From positions 1,612,001-1,676,000 of the forward strand of contig CAVQNQ010000002.1 in NCBI GenBank assembly GCA_963714205.1: a stretch of DNA of 64,000 bases, in the 5' to 3' direction. The translations under genes were made by a program, and so were the position numbers. Positions 25,112-34,766 of the stretch are shown here, one piece after another. How positions within the stretch are numbered: the stretch's first letter is position 1; each line of letters begins with the position of its first letter. The stretch comes from CAVQNQ01 sp963714205 (GTDB taxonomy: Bacteria; Acidobacteriota; Terriglobia; Bryobacterales; Bryobacteraceae). The notes under the pieces are model-generated. The model made no database searches. It had not been told where the DNA came from and saw only the letters and a program-made list of their open reading frames with translations.

Positions 25112-26410
25112 TCACTCTTTTTCGAGCTGCTCGCCGGATTCGTCTTTGGCGAAATACAAGGCCACCGCACGGTCGATGTTGACGCGCGTCATGCGCATGG
25201 CCCGGCCTTCGTAGTCGCTGATAGCTCTCACCAGGCGGCAGATATCGGCGGGGTAGCAGGCCCGCAGGTGTTTTGCTCCCGCGGCGTGGCAGCGGGCCCG
25301 CAGGTAATCGGCACAGCCGTCTTCGGCAGGAATATGGTAGCTCTCCAGGACGCGTTCGAAAATGTGGTCGAACACCTCGGCGTCCACGTTCTCGACGAGC
25401 ACCTTGGTCTCGATGCGGCGCAGGAAGGCCTCATCCGCCAGGTCGCGGGGGTTCAGGTTGGTCGAGAAGACCACCATCATCTCGAAGGGCACCTTGAACT
25501 TCATTCCAGAGGTCAGGGTCAGATAGTCTACCCGGCGGTCCAGGGGCACGACCCAGCGGTTGAGCAGTTCGCGCGGTTTGATCACCTGGCGGCCGAAATC
25601 GTCGATGATCAGAATGCCATTGTTGGCCTTGAGCTGGGAGGGCGCGTTGTACGCGCGCGTCTGTTCGTCCACCTGCAATTCCAGCATGGAGGCCACCAGC
25701 TCTCCACCCACCGTAATGCAGGGCCGTTCGCAGCGCACCCAGCGCGGATCGAGCAAAGTATCCTCGGAGGCGGTCACGTGATGCACGACGGGGTCGAACA
25801 AGCTGATGATATGGCCATCCACTTCGATGGCGTAGGGCACCAGGACCGTATCCCGGTAAATCCGCAAGATTCTCTCGGCAATGCTGGTCTTGCCGTTCCC
25901 GGTTCCGCCATACAGGAACAGGGATCGATGCCCGATGAGGGAAGGACCGAGCTGATCGAGGAGCTTGTCCGGCAGCACCAGGTCATGGAACGCCTGGCGG
26001 AGGCTCTCGCGGCTCAGGCGTATGTGTGCGGACTGGGCCTTAACGAGCTGGTGATACTGCTGGAGGGAGACGGGCGCGGGACCGGCATATTGGCACACCT
26101 CGTTGCGCGAAGCGGCCAGGTCCCGGCCTGTGTTGGTGAGCGAGAACATGTAGTCGTTGCCCAGCATGCCCTTCACTTCCAGGATGTGCTGCTGGCGGAA
26201 CTGGTGGAACATGGACTCCAGCACGCCGAAAGAGAGCTTGATCCGCTCATGAAGAACCGCTAGCGTGCCTGAGCCGTGAATCCATAAGTACCGCAGAATC
26301 AAGTCGCTGACCAGGGCGCGGGAAATGCCCAAGTCTTCCACCCGGTCGGGAATGCCGGGGCGAGTCTCCTCCGGGCCGGTCTGGGTAGCGGTAGCGAGTG
26401 CGCTGAGCAT
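25112..26410 (-). CDS. AAA+ ATPase with N-terminal winged-helix-like domain
   Basis: 432 aa. The N-terminal 130 residues look like a winged-helix/ESCRT-like region (LVSDLILRYLWIHGSGTLAVL, HILEVKGMLGNDYMFSLTNTGRDLA). The AAA+ core follows: Walker A FLYGGTGNGKTS (about 168-179), Walker B NNGILIIDDFG, sensor-1-like VVFSTNLNPRDLADEAFLRRI, and a C-terminal helical lid. No Lon-type protease or HD domain is visible. Related predicted ATPases exist in acidobacteria and proteobacteria near pilus or secretion genes, but nothing here identifies the partner. It precedes the Kor operon on the same strand, 112 bp away. Confidence 0.8.
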   Translation of the reverse strand: MLSALATATQTGPEETRPGIPDRVEDLGISRALVSDLILRYLWIHGSGTLAVLHERIKLSFGVLESMFHQFRQQHILEVKGMLGNDYMFSLTNTGRDLAASRNEVCQYAGPAPVSLQQYHQLVKAQSAHIRLSRESLRQAFHDLVLPDKLLDQLGPSLIGHRSLFLYGGTGNGKTSIAERILRIYRDTVLVPYAIEVDGHIISLFDPVVHHVTASEDTLLDPRWVRCERPCITVGGELVASMLELQVDEQTRAYNAPSQLKANNGILIIDDFGRQVIKPRELLNRWVVPLDRRVDYLTLTSGMKFKVPFEMMVVFSTNLNPRDLADEAFLRRIETKVLVENVDAEVFDHIFERVLESYHIPAEDGCADYLRARCHAAGAKHLRACYPADICRLVRAISDYEGRAMRMTRVNIDRAVALYFAKDESGEQLEKE

Positions 26411-26494
26411 AATTTTGCGATTGGCGGCGTCGAGCTGAGTCGCCAGCCGTCTCGACTATACAATGCGGCCCCCGGCCGCACTATACCCCCTTAG

Positions 26495-27451
26495 TTAGTG
26501 TTGCGGGGAGTTTTCGTGGGGATGGTTCGGTTCATCGCTATGCGGCCGCACAGGAATCGCGCAGCCGTTCGCCGAGATGGCGCAGCTTACGTGCTCGAAT
26601 TGGATGGTGGTGTGGCAGATCTGGAAGCGCTCCTCAAGCAGTTCGTTGAGGCCGCGCAGGATGGCGTCGCTTGAGGAAAGTGGCACGTCTTCGATCAGCA
26701 CGTGGCAGCTCAGCGCATGGGTGCTCGAACCCAGGCTCCAGATATGCAGATCGTGGACGTCCAGCACGCCTTGGTGCGCGCGCATCGCGGCGATCACATC
26801 CATCAGCCGGATACCGCTCGGCAGCCCCTCCAGCAGAATGTTGAGGGCCTCCCGAATAATGCCCCAGGCGGTCCACACGATGAGCCCGCCGATGAGCATG
26901 GAGAGCACCGGGTCCACCTGCTCCCATCCGGTATACCGTATGACCAGGGCGCCGGCCACGATAGCGGCCGAGCCCGCGGCATCGCCCAGCATGTGCAGGA
27001 AGGCGCTGCGAATATTGAGATCGCCCCGGCTGGCGTTTCGCAAGGCCAGCATGATCCCGCCGTTGACCGCCAGGCCGAGCGCGGCCACCACCAGCATGGT
27101 GCCTTCGTGGACGGGCTGAGGTTGGCGGAACCGTAACGCGCTCTGGTAGAAGATCCACCCCGCCAGGATGGCCAGCGCAAGCGCGTTCACGGACGCAACC
27201 AGAACCCCGGCGCGGTGATACCCGTAGGTTTTGCTCTCATCGGCGGGCTTGGATTGCAGATAAAAGCCGAACCAGGAGAGCACCAGAGCCAAGCCATCGG
27301 TGAAGTTGTGTCCGGCGTCGGAGAGCAGCGCCAGCGAGTGCGCCTGGAGACCCGCGGCCACCTCCACCGCTACGAACGCCAGGGTCGCGGCCAGCGACCA
27401 GCCCAGAACCGCCGCCGTGCCGCTGTGGTGTTCGTGCTGGTGCGAGTGCAA
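26495..27451 (-). CDS. Cation diffusion facilitator (Zn/Co/Cd efflux, CzcD/ZitB type)
   Basis: 318 aa. Histidine-rich N-terminus (MHSHQHEHHSG) followed by six membrane helices. The metal site residues HNFTD (with SDAGHN) in helix 2 and the HMLGDAAGS block in helix 5 are the CDF signature. The C-terminal cytoplasmic domain (DVHDLHIWSLGSSTHALSCHVLIED) is the metallochaperone-like dimerisation domain. A His-containing tail closes the protein. It exports divalent metal against protons at the inner membrane. Ends 50 bp before queE's stop, on the same strand. Confidence 0.92.
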   Translation of the reverse strand: MHSHQHEHHSGTAAVLGWSLAATLAFVAVEVAAGLQAHSLALLSDAGHNFTDGLALVLSWFGFYLQSKPADESKTYGYHRAGVLVASVNALALAILAGWIFYQSALRFRQPQPVHEGTMLVVAALGLAVNGGIMLALRNASRGDLNIRSAFLHMLGDAAGSAAIVAGALVIRYTGWEQVDPVLSMLIGGLIVWTAWGIIREALNILLEGLPSGIRLMDVIAAMRAHQGVLDVHDLHIWSLGSSTHALSCHVLIEDVPLSSSDAILRGLNELLEERFQICHTTIQFEHVSCAISANGCAIPVRPHSDEPNHPHENSPQH

Positions 27452-27500
27452 CCGGTCCGTCTCCTCTCTTTCAGTGTATGCCGGTTGAATCCGCGCCGGA

Positions 27501-28172
27501 TCAGATGCCGCGGCGGTTTCCCCAGAGATCCACGTGCAGGCGCGGGCCGAACCGGAATCCCTCCTGTTTGCACAGCTCCGCCAGCCAGCGGGAGCGCTCG
27601 CGCAGCCGCTCGGGATCGGCGCCCTCGGGCATCAGGATGACGTGCTCGCGCGGCGCCTCCAGCGCAGCCGCCAAAGCGCGGGCTTCCTGGACATCCGCGG
27701 GCTTCTCGATCACGAACTTGAGTTGGTATTCGTAACGGCGCGTCAGCTCGCCGAGCGCCTCGGGATTGATGCGCGCGCGCTCGTGCCGCTCGGCCCATTC
27801 GCCCGGGGGGCGGGAATTGGCCAGCTTGGGGCTGATGCTCATCAGGTCGCAAGCCACCGGGTGAAACACCGTGCCGGCGGTCTCGATGGTGATATGTTTT
27901 CCCAAGGCCCGCAGGCGCTGGGTCAAGGGAACGATCTCGGGCGCGATCATCGGCTCGCCTCCGGTCACTACTACGTAATTTGTGGGATGTGCCCGGACTT
28001 CGTCGAGAATCTGCTCCAGCGGAAGCTCGGCGCCCTCCGGCTGCCAGGAGGTGTAGGGCGTGTCGCACCAGGCGCAGCGCAGGTTGCAGCCGCTGGTTCG
28101 CACGAACACCGAGGGCATTCCGGCCAGCGCGCCTTCCCCTTGCAGCGAATAGAACAGCTCAGCGATCCTCAA
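27501..28172 (-). CDS. queE: 7-carboxy-7-deazaguanine synthase (radical SAM)
   Basis: 223 aa. Radical-SAM enzyme that contracts 6-carboxytetrahydropterin to 7-carboxy-7-deazaguanine in queuosine/preQ0 synthesis. The FYSLQGEG N-terminal motif and CX3CX2C cluster (C29, C33, C36 in CNLRCAWC) with the VVTGGEPM block are diagnostic. The start is TTG, overlapping the last 14 bp of queC, hence coupled. QueD is elsewhere in the window (57032); QueF or Tgt is not seen. Confidence 0.94.
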   Translation of the reverse strand: MRIAELFYSLQGEGALAGMPSVFVRTSGCNLRCAWCDTPYTSWQPEGAELPLEQILDEVRAHPTNYVVVTGGEPMIAPEIVPLTQRLRALGKHITIETAGTVFHPVACDLMSISPKLANSRPPGEWAERHERARINPEALGELTRRYEYQLKFVIEKPADVQEARALAAALEAPREHVILMPEGADPERLRERSRWLAELCKQEGFRFGPRLHVDLWGNRRGI

Positions 28173-28839
28173 TACCGGCCTCTTCGAAACCCTTGCGCCG
28201 CAACAGGCACGCGTCGCACAACCCGCAGGCGCGGCCTTTCGGATCGGGATCGTAACAACTGAAGGTCAGGCCGAAATCGAGGCCCAGCTCGCGGGCCAGC
28301 TTCACGATCTCCGCCTTGGTGAGCCGCAGCAGCGGGGTATGTATGCGCACGCGCGTGCGCCCCTCCACCGCGGCCTTGGTGGCCAGGTTGGCCATGCGCT
28401 CGTAGGCCTCGATATATTCGGGCCGGCAATCCGGATAGCCGGAATAATCGAGGGCGTTCACGCCGATGAAGATATCCCCGCTTTCCAGCACCTCCGCCCA
28501 TGCCAGCGCAAATGAAAGGAAGATGGTGTTGCGCGCCGGCACGTACGTCACCGGGATGCCGCGAGCCATCTCTTCGAGCGAGCGGCCCTTGGGAACTTCG
28601 ATGGCCGCGGTGAGCGCCGAGCCGCCAAACGCATCCAGGCCGATGGACGCCACCACGTGCCGCTCCGCGCCCAGCCGCGCGGCCACGCGGGCGGCGGCCT
28701 CGAGCTCCACGCGGTGACGTTGCCCATAGTCGAAGGAGAGCCCGTAGCAGGCGTAGCCTTCGCGCCGCGCCAGTGCCAGGCAAGTGGAGGAATCCAGGCC
28801 CCCGCTCAGCAGGCAGACGGCCTTTTTCGCGGAAGAAAT
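28159..28839 (-). CDS. queC: 7-cyano-7-deazaguanine synthase, apparently without a canonical start codon
   Basis: Converts 7-carboxy-7-deazaguanine to preQ0 with ATP and ammonia. The essential P-loop SGGLDSS lies upstream of the first canonical start (GTG 28710), so that start is wrong. The frame extends to KKAVCLLSGGLDSSTCLALARR, and a TAG stops it 15 bp farther. The only reasonable initiators are ATT at 28839 or ATC at 28842, giving about 226 aa, the normal QueC length. GAGAGG lies 4-8 nt upstream. The C-terminal zinc site CGLCDACLLR is intact. The alternative is a one-base sequencing error hiding an ATG/GTG. Coupled to queE. Confidence 0.88.
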   Translation of the reverse strand: MSSAKKAVCLLSGGLDSSTCLALARREGYACYGLSFDYGQRHRVELEAAARVAARLGAERHVVASIGLDAFGGSALTAAIEVPKGRSLEEMARGIPVTYVPARNTIFLSFALAWAEVLESGDIFIGVNALDYSGYPDCRPEYIEAYERMANLATKAAVEGRTRVRIHTPLLRLTKAEIVKLARELGLDFGLTFSCYDPDPKGRACGLCDACLLRRKGFEEAGIEDR

Positions 28840-28869
28840 GATGGCACCTCTCTAGCTATCATATTCTGA

Positions 28870-29931
28870 GTGCGCTTCCGCTTCCTCACTTCGACGCCCC
28901 TCGATATCCGGCGCGGCAGCGGTACCTACGTCGGGATCAGCGTGCTGGCGCAATCCTTGCGCGATCTGGGCCACACCGTCGAGTTCGAAACTCCGCGCCT
29001 GCGCCTCCCGGTTTACACCTTCGAGCGCTTGGCTTTCAATTGGCGGCTGCGCCCATCCGAAGCATTCGACGTGACCGTGGGATTCGACCTGGATGGCTAC
29101 CGCATCGCAAGGGTGGGCGCGCACGTGGCCTCCCTGAAAGGCGTGATCGCCGACGAAGCCCGCTTCGAACGGGGAGCCACGCGCTTCACGATGTCGATGC
29201 AGGCCCGCCGCGAGCGGCTGCACGTCCGCCGCGCGGCGCGCGTGCTGGCCACCAGCCGGTACTCGGCGGAACGCGCGCGGGAACTCTACGGGCTCGAACA
29301 GCTTCCCGCGGTGGTTCCGGAGCCGATCGACCTCGCCACGTGGCGGCGCGCGCTAGCCGCCAATCCGGCGGTGCCCGAGCGCTTCACGGTGCTGTACGTG
29401 GGACGCTTCTACCGCCGCAAGCGCGTGGATGTGCTGCTGCGCGCGGCCGAAATGCTGCGCGGCCGCATACCCGAGCTCGAAATCCGCATCGTGGGGGATG
29501 GCCCTTGCCGTCGCGAATGGCATAGTCTCGCGCGCGAGCTCGGGATCGAGGGCACGGTTGCCTGGCTCGGCGAGATCTCGCGCGCGGCGCTGGCGTCCGA
29601 GTACAACCGCGCCAGCCTTTTCTGCCTGCCCAGCGTGCAGGAGGGCTTTGGCATCGTGCTGCTGGAGGCCATGGCCGCCGGCCTGCCCATCGTGGCCGCC
29701 AGAGCCTCGGCCATCCCCGAAGTAATTCCACACGGGATGCTGGTGGATCCCGATAGCACCGCTGCGCTGGCCGAAGGGATCGAGGCACTGTGGCGCGCCC
29801 CCGATTGCCGGGCTGCCCTGGCGCGGACCGGAAGCGCCTGGGTGGAACAGTTCGACGCTCCGCGCGTGGCCCGGCAATTTGTGGAAGCGGTGACCTTATC
29901 ACAGCAGACCGTGGGTCTAGCGGTGCGCTAA
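28870..29931 (+). CDS. Family 4 glycosyltransferase
   Basis: 353 aa, GT-B fold. The donor-binding region is typical of GT4: VLYVGRFYRRKRVDVLLRAAEML, IRIVGDGPCRREW, and QEGFGIVLLEAMAAGLPIVAARASAIPEV with the EX7E motif. It transfers a nucleotide-activated sugar, probably in surface glycan assembly. The GTG start is divergent from queC with only 30 bp between them. Its end overlaps the convergent membrane protein gene by 15 bp. Confidence 0.88.
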   Translation: MRFRFLTSTPLDIRRGSGTYVGISVLAQSLRDLGHTVEFETPRLRLPVYTFERLAFNWRLRPSEAFDVTVGFDLDGYRIARVGAHVASLKGVIADEARFERGATRFTMSMQARRERLHVRRAARVLATSRYSAERARELYGLEQLPAVVPEPIDLATWRRALAANPAVPERFTVLYVGRFYRRKRVDVLLRAAEMLRGRIPELEIRIVGDGPCRREWHSLARELGIEGTVAWLGEISRAALASEYNRASLFCLPSVQEGFGIVLLEAMAAGLPIVAARASAIPEVIPHGMLVDPDSTAALAEGIEALWRAPDCRAALARTGSAWVEQFDAPRVARQFVEAVTLSQQTVGLAVR

Positions 29932-31593
29932 GGCGGTAGCGCTCCAGTACTCGGCGCGCTGCCGATCGCCCTGGCGCAGGAAGAGATCCATCAGCGCCGT
30001 GGCGCACAGGGGATCGGAGGGATTTTGTTCCAGGTGGTAGCGGCATTGCGCTTCGATCCCCGGGACAACCGAGGTGTTGGGCAACGGCGCCACGCCCTCC
30101 GGCGGGTGCCGCATGAAGATGAACGCGGTGCTGTCGGAGTAAGCCAGCTTCCAATCGTCGCGTGGCGAAGCCGCCAGAGCCAGCGGCAAAGGCCAGATGA
30201 TGCCCGTGATATCCTCGAAGCCCTCCATCACGATGGCCTCGATGCCATAGCGGTCCAGGAGCTCGGCGGCTTGAGGTTCGTAGTTGGCGATATGGCGGAA
30301 ATCCTGGTACACCGATTCGTTCAAAGCGCGGCTGTCGATGAAGACCTGCTGGTGCGGGGCGAGCCTCCAGATCAGGTAACCGCCGTTATTGTAGCTGTTG
30401 AACATCCGTGCCGTGACGTGGTGGGCGAGCAGAAAATCGGCCGCGCCCGCGGGACGGTTCGACTCGATGGCGCGCAACTGAAAGGCCTCGCCGCGCACCA
30501 TCGGCACAGCGGCCAGCGATGACAGGACGAGCGGCGCCGCGTACCGTGCCGCGTTGGCCGTTCCGCGTTTCCAAGGCAGGTATCCCGCCAGGAGGACCGG
30601 GCCAAGGACGCCGGTGAGCATGAGGTTGCGCGCGGCTGTGACGGTGGCGAGAGTGAAGAGGCCGAAGAGAAGCCAATCGGCGGGACGCACGCGCCGCCGC
30701 GCCCATATCATCATGGCTACCGTCGCCGCCAGCACCACGTTGAAGGGTTGGGGCGGCCAGAAGGTGGGTGATTTCCATTCCCAGATACGCGACTGGATGG
30801 CGCTCCTGTGGTAATTGAGGAGAACCGGAATCGCGGAAAATCCATTGGGATTGAGTCCGCAGATCGCCACCGAAGCCGCGCACGCCAACCAGAGCCGGCG
30901 TTCACCGCCGGTCCCACGGCCGCGACGCCGCGATAGCCAGGCCTCGGCGCAATACGCCCCCATGGCCGCCCAACCGAGGAAGTATCCGCCATGGCAGTTC
31001 GCCCAAACCAGGAACAACGGCGGCAGCAGCCACAGCCGCCGGCGTTGTTCGAGGATCAGGAGAGTGACAGCCAGGAGGAGCCAGGTAAACAGGCCCGGCC
31101 GGTCGCTCGTGTAGCTGATTGCGACGCTGCCCGCGATAATGGATGCGCCGATGGCGCGGTAGAAGCCGCCGGAGCGCAGCAGCGCCAGGAATCCGGCGAT
31201 GGCGCAGACACCCGCGAGGAGCAGCGCGCGAAAGAGAACCAGTCCTGGAAATCCGGCAGCGGAGTAGACCAGATACAGGATCGCTTGGGCCAGCCACTCG
31301 TGGGTCAGGTTGAAATAGCGGGTGATCTCCTCTCCCGGGTAAGCCGGCTTTCCCATATAGGTGGTGTAGGAAAAGGGATCGGGCACCGGCAGGCGATGGT
31401 GTTCAACTATGTACTGACCGGTCTTGAGGTGCCACCACGCGTCGTTGTCGCCGGACGCGGGCGAGAACCAGGCGAGCATGGCGACAGCCGCGAGGGCGAG
31501 CGTGCCGATCCGAAGCCAGCGCGGCGCCGGGGTGGTTTTCGGCGTGGCCGGAACGATTTTGGCGCCCGGCCCTCTGGAAGACCGCTGCGACAT
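29917..31593 (-). CDS. Polytopic membrane protein (GT-C-like) with C-terminal TPR-like tail
   Basis: 558 aa with about 10-11 predicted membrane helices starting at residue 27 (RIGTLALAAVAMLAWF). An early periplasmic loop holds DNDAWWHLKTGQYIVEH, a pattern shared by uncharacterised GT-C/PMT-like proteins of acidobacteria and others. A soluble C-terminal region (about 390-558; FIDSRALNESVYQDF, and a tail with QGDRQRAEYWSATALAH) resembles TPR helices. A role in polyprenyl-linked sugar transfer is a family-level guess. Confidence 0.7.
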   Translation of the reverse strand: MSQRSSRGPGAKIVPATPKTTPAPRWLRIGTLALAAVAMLAWFSPASGDNDAWWHLKTGQYIVEHHRLPVPDPFSYTTYMGKPAYPGEEITRYFNLTHEWLAQAILYLVYSAAGFPGLVLFRALLLAGVCAIAGFLALLRSGGFYRAIGASIIAGSVAISYTSDRPGLFTWLLLAVTLLILEQRRRLWLLPPLFLVWANCHGGYFLGWAAMGAYCAEAWLSRRRGRGTGGERRLWLACAASVAICGLNPNGFSAIPVLLNYHRSAIQSRIWEWKSPTFWPPQPFNVVLAATVAMMIWARRRVRPADWLLFGLFTLATVTAARNLMLTGVLGPVLLAGYLPWKRGTANAARYAAPLVLSSLAAVPMVRGEAFQLRAIESNRPAGAADFLLAHHVTARMFNSYNNGGYLIWRLAPHQQVFIDSRALNESVYQDFRHIANYEPQAAELLDRYGIEAIVMEGFEDITGIIWPLPLALAASPRDDWKLAYSDSTAFIFMRHPPEGVAPLPNTSVVPGIEAQCRYHLEQNPSDPLCATALMDLFLRQGDRQRAEYWSATALAHR

Positions 31594-31718
31594 TGATCAG
31601 ACGCCATGCGGCCTTCGACTTCCGTCATCCGCCAGCGTCTTCCGCTAGCATACGCTATCCCCACCCGGTCGCGACGGAGGCCAGATGGGCCTTGGCCGCA
31701 TCCGGATTCAACCGCCCG

Positions 31719-33236
31719 TCAGGCCAGTTTCTGCAATGCGACTTCCACGGCCCCGTACGGTGAGATGGATGGGACTTGGACATCCATCCCGGTGTTCTCG
31801 GGCGCCAGCGTGAGCGCCACCGGGGCATCCGAACCGAGCGTCCACATCCGCGCCGCGCGGTACTGCTGTGGAAACCACACCGTCGCCCGGCTGTCATTGA
31901 AGCGCATGGCTCTGGCAAAATTCGTGATCTGCAGCAGCGCGGACTCTCCGCCCGGCGCGGCGGTGTGCATGGAGAGGAACGCCGAGAGGTTGAAGAAGCG
32001 GGACAGATCGTTGATCCGGCCGAGCAGCACGTGGATATCCCTCGCCACCATGTAAGCATCCGGACTATCGTCCTTGCAGACGGCGAACTTGCCTTTTCCG
32101 AGTTTTCGGAGATCCAACCGGGGATGCGCCTCTCCGGTCGGCGTGCCACCTTCCCCCTTCCAGCTTTGGCTCACCAGAAGCGCGCCACCCTGCTGGGCGA
32201 AGGCGAGCAGCTTCTTGCGCGCAGCCGGCTCGGGCATGGCTGCGTCGACCGAAATCAGCGCCTTGTAGCCAGCCAGGGGCGCCGTAGCCAGCTTGGATTT
32301 CTCGATGATCCGGAACGGGACATTCGTCCGGACCATCAGATTGATAGTTTCGGTCCCGATAGTCTCATTATCGCCGGAAAAATCCGAGACGACCCCCACC
32401 AGGCCCACCGGGGAATAAGTCTCCCAAGGCCTGTGTTTCGCAAAGAAGGCCAGCGCGCCTGCGATCGACTTCCAGGTCTCCATGGCCTTCTGCTCCTGCT
32501 GGGCGAGACTCGCCCGCAGAGTATCGTCGAGAGATACTATCCAGCGCCCGCGGAAGGACTCCGTGTCCGTAATCGCGCGCAGGTAGGCGTCCGGCAGGAC
32601 CACATCGGGGGCCCCCGGGGGTTCAAACAGCAGCCAGGGGATTTTGGAGGGCGCACACACTTTGGCCAGCCGAAGGAACCAGCCGTTGGAGTCGATCCAG
32701 GGTTCGGACGTGGGTCCGGCCGCCTGCGCTTCTTCTTGACGCCGCCAGTCCTGCGAGTTTAACCCTTCGGAAGCGATCCCCGGCCACACATTGCCTTTGG
32801 CTACCAGGACGGGCGAAGAGGAATTCCAGGGCAAGTGCGGTCGGGCAGCCAGAGGAAGGACGGGCAGGCCGGCATCGGGAACCTCACCTTCCACGATTAC
32901 GGCCTCCAATCCCGCCGTCCGCGCGCTCGCCACAGCCGCGGTCCGGTTGGCTTGGCCTTCCACCAGGCCCACAAAAGAAAGCCCGGCGGTCTTGCCTTGG
33001 GCCAGCAGAGGCGCGAGAGCTTTCTGCTGCTCCGCATCGGCTGGAAGCCCCGCGGCCCAGCTCACAACCAGGCAGTTCACGGGCGTGCCGCGCAAAATCT
33101 CCAGCACGGATGGTTCGAGCCAGCGCTGGAGGACCTCCTTGGACTTGGCGGCGAAGCCCTTCTCCTTCTCGCGTTGGCCGATGTCCAGCGGACCGGCCAA
33201 CCAGCGCATGGGAATCCACGCGGTCAAGGCGGCCAC
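31719..33236 (-). CDS. Hypothetical protein (putative beta-galactosidase/glutamine-amidotransferase-like trimerisation fold)
   Basis: 505 aa from GTG 33236, which lies 2 nt after the upstream stop; ATG 33209 is an alternative. No signal peptide is evident. Residues around SYSPVGLVGVVSDFSGDNE and LAGYKALISVDAAMPEPAARKKLLAFAQQGGALLVSQSW have the look of a flavodoxin-like / beta-galactosidase trimerisation domain (THUA-like glutamine amidotransferase fold), followed by a beta-rich C-terminal domain. The function is not known. It is coupled with the DUF362 gene immediately upstream and with the glycosidase region as a whole. Confidence 0.6.
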   Translation of the reverse strand: MAALTAWIPMRWLAGPLDIGQREKEKGFAAKSKEVLQRWLEPSVLEILRGTPVNCLVVSWAAGLPADAEQQKALAPLLAQGKTAGLSFVGLVEGQANRTAAVASARTAGLEAVIVEGEVPDAGLPVLPLAARPHLPWNSSSPVLVAKGNVWPGIASEGLNSQDWRRQEEAQAAGPTSEPWIDSNGWFLRLAKVCAPSKIPWLLFEPPGAPDVVLPDAYLRAITDTESFRGRWIVSLDDTLRASLAQQEQKAMETWKSIAGALAFFAKHRPWETYSPVGLVGVVSDFSGDNETIGTETINLMVRTNVPFRIIEKSKLATAPLAGYKALISVDAAMPEPAARKKLLAFAQQGGALLVSQSWKGEGGTPTGEAHPRLDLRKLGKGKFAVCKDDSPDAYMVARDIHVLLGRINDLSRFFNLSAFLSMHTAAPGGESALLQITNFARAMRFNDSRATVWFPQQYRAARMWTLGSDAPVALTLAPENTGMDVQVPSISPYGAVEVALQKLA

Positions 33237-33237
33237 T

Positions 33238-34524
33238 TCAGTTGCCCCTCCCCGCGGGTGGGGCGGCGGGTGAGCCTTCGGGCGGGCCACCCGGTGCCCC
33301 GCCGCGCCGTCCCCTGCGCGGGCCGGGACCGCCGAAACCATCCCAGAAGCGTGGCCGTTTGTCCCGCAAGGCCTTGAAGTCGTAAGCGACTTCCTGGATG
33401 GGTTTGCCGACCACCTCAATCTGGCTCAGATCGCAGGTCCCGACGCCGAGTTGCTCGGCCAGCCGGAGCTTGTTATCGCACCGCTCAAACGGCGGCGTGC
33501 CCTTTTCCCCCATGGGGTTGTACTTCATGCAAGCCATGGTCACGGCGGAGGTGTTCACCACGTTCGTGCCGGCAACGATCCAGTTGGGTTTGACGAACGT
33601 GAGGCTTGGATTGGGCGTCTGGCCGCCGGACATGCTGGTCACGCCGTCGGTGATCGCCAGGTGTACAGGTCTGGCCGCCACCAGGTCCGCGATGGCGCGG
33701 GGCACGCGATACCCGTCGTCGCGCGGGCTTTTCGGATCCTTCTCGGCGGGAGCTCCAAAAGCGGGCTGGCCGGCGCCCATATGGATGATGCGGATGCGGT
33801 CGATGCCGGCGACCAGGTCGTTGTCCTCCCACTTCCCCGCAAAATTCCCGTAGGCCAGCAGCGGTGTCAATCCGAACTGGTTCTTCATGACGGTGCTGAC
33901 GCCCGTGGTCCCGTGGTCCTTGCACTTGGCGATACTGACGAAAACGTCGCAATCCACGTAAGAGTGATTCAAGTCGTACGCGGGGAATAGAAGGCCGCCG
34001 CCAGGCACGGTGAGCCGGGACAGTTTCTTGGCCGAGCCCAAGTAGTTGGTGTTCTCGAACTCCACAATCGGCGCGGAACTGATGAAATCCCGGACATTCC
34101 AATTCGCCTCGAGGAAATACTCCTCGAAAGGAGTTGTCCATGGGATAGGGGCGCACTCCACCAGCCTCACGCGCCGCACGCCGGCTTTAGTCATGAGGCT
34201 CATCACGGCGCAGATGAGATTGGGATGAGGCCAATGCGATTCTCCCAGAGGATAGTAGCCCAGCCGCACCGTCGCGCCGCCATTGAAATTGAGCTTGATC
34301 GCGACCGTCTTCCCCTTGACCAGCCTTCCCAAGCCGCCCAGCTTGTCGAACATGTCGTCCAACGCCGGGAGCAATTCCGAAGGCTCGTAACTGGTGCATT
34401 TTCCGACGGCGACCGGCGCAACCGGGGCCGATGCGTAGGCGCGAACGGGACGGTCCAGGAACATTCCAGCCGCTGCCGCGCCGAGGCCGCACAAGGCTCT
34501 CCTTCTAGTGATGCTGCTCTCCAT
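33238..34524 (-). CDS. TAT-exported DUF362 protein
   Basis: 428 aa from ATG 34524, preceded by GGAGGG at 5-6 nt. The N-terminus carries a twin-arginine signal (ITRRRALCGLGAAAAGMFL). DUF362 signature blocks are VAIKLNFNGG, VRRVRLVECAP, YVDCDVFVSIAKCKDHGTTGVSTVMKNQFG and AITDGVTSMSGG. The family is of unknown function, often near Fe-S or glycan genes. The C-terminus is a Gly/Pro/Arg-rich low-complexity tail (about 395-428). Its promoter probably lies in the 240-bp region shared with the divergent glycosidase at 34767. Confidence 0.85.
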   Translation of the reverse strand: MESSITRRRALCGLGAAAAGMFLDRPVRAYASAPVAPVAVGKCTSYEPSELLPALDDMFDKLGGLGRLVKGKTVAIKLNFNGGATVRLGYYPLGESHWPHPNLICAVMSLMTKAGVRRVRLVECAPIPWTTPFEEYFLEANWNVRDFISSAPIVEFENTNYLGSAKKLSRLTVPGGGLLFPAYDLNHSYVDCDVFVSIAKCKDHGTTGVSTVMKNQFGLTPLLAYGNFAGKWEDNDLVAGIDRIRIIHMGAGQPAFGAPAEKDPKSPRDDGYRVPRAIADLVAARPVHLAITDGVTSMSGGQTPNPSLTFVKPNWIVAGTNVVNTSAVTMACMKYNPMGEKGTPPFERCDNKLRLAEQLGVGTCDLSQIEVVGKPIQEVAYDFKALRDKRPRFWDGFGGPGPRRGRRGGAPGGPPEGSPAAPPAGRGN

Positions 34525-34766
34525 TGAACCCTCCAATGTCAGAATGGCGCTGAAAATCCCGCGGGAGTTACTGCCCAGAATCTCTGTTTTTTTCGACCCC
34601 CCCGACGCCTGAAGCTCCGCACCTGAGATTCTTCACTATAACACTATCAACGAAGGCGTTAGCGACCGGCTTCGAATACCCCGCCGGGCCGGATTCAGGT
34701 GGCGGGCGGGTCCGGATGGTATGACGCCGCCAAAGAGGATCTGACGTATTCTATTGTAAGGTTCAA

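Noticed and set aside
24896..26263. 455-residue plus-strand frame
   Set aside because: Antisense to the AAA+ ATPase, without motifs.
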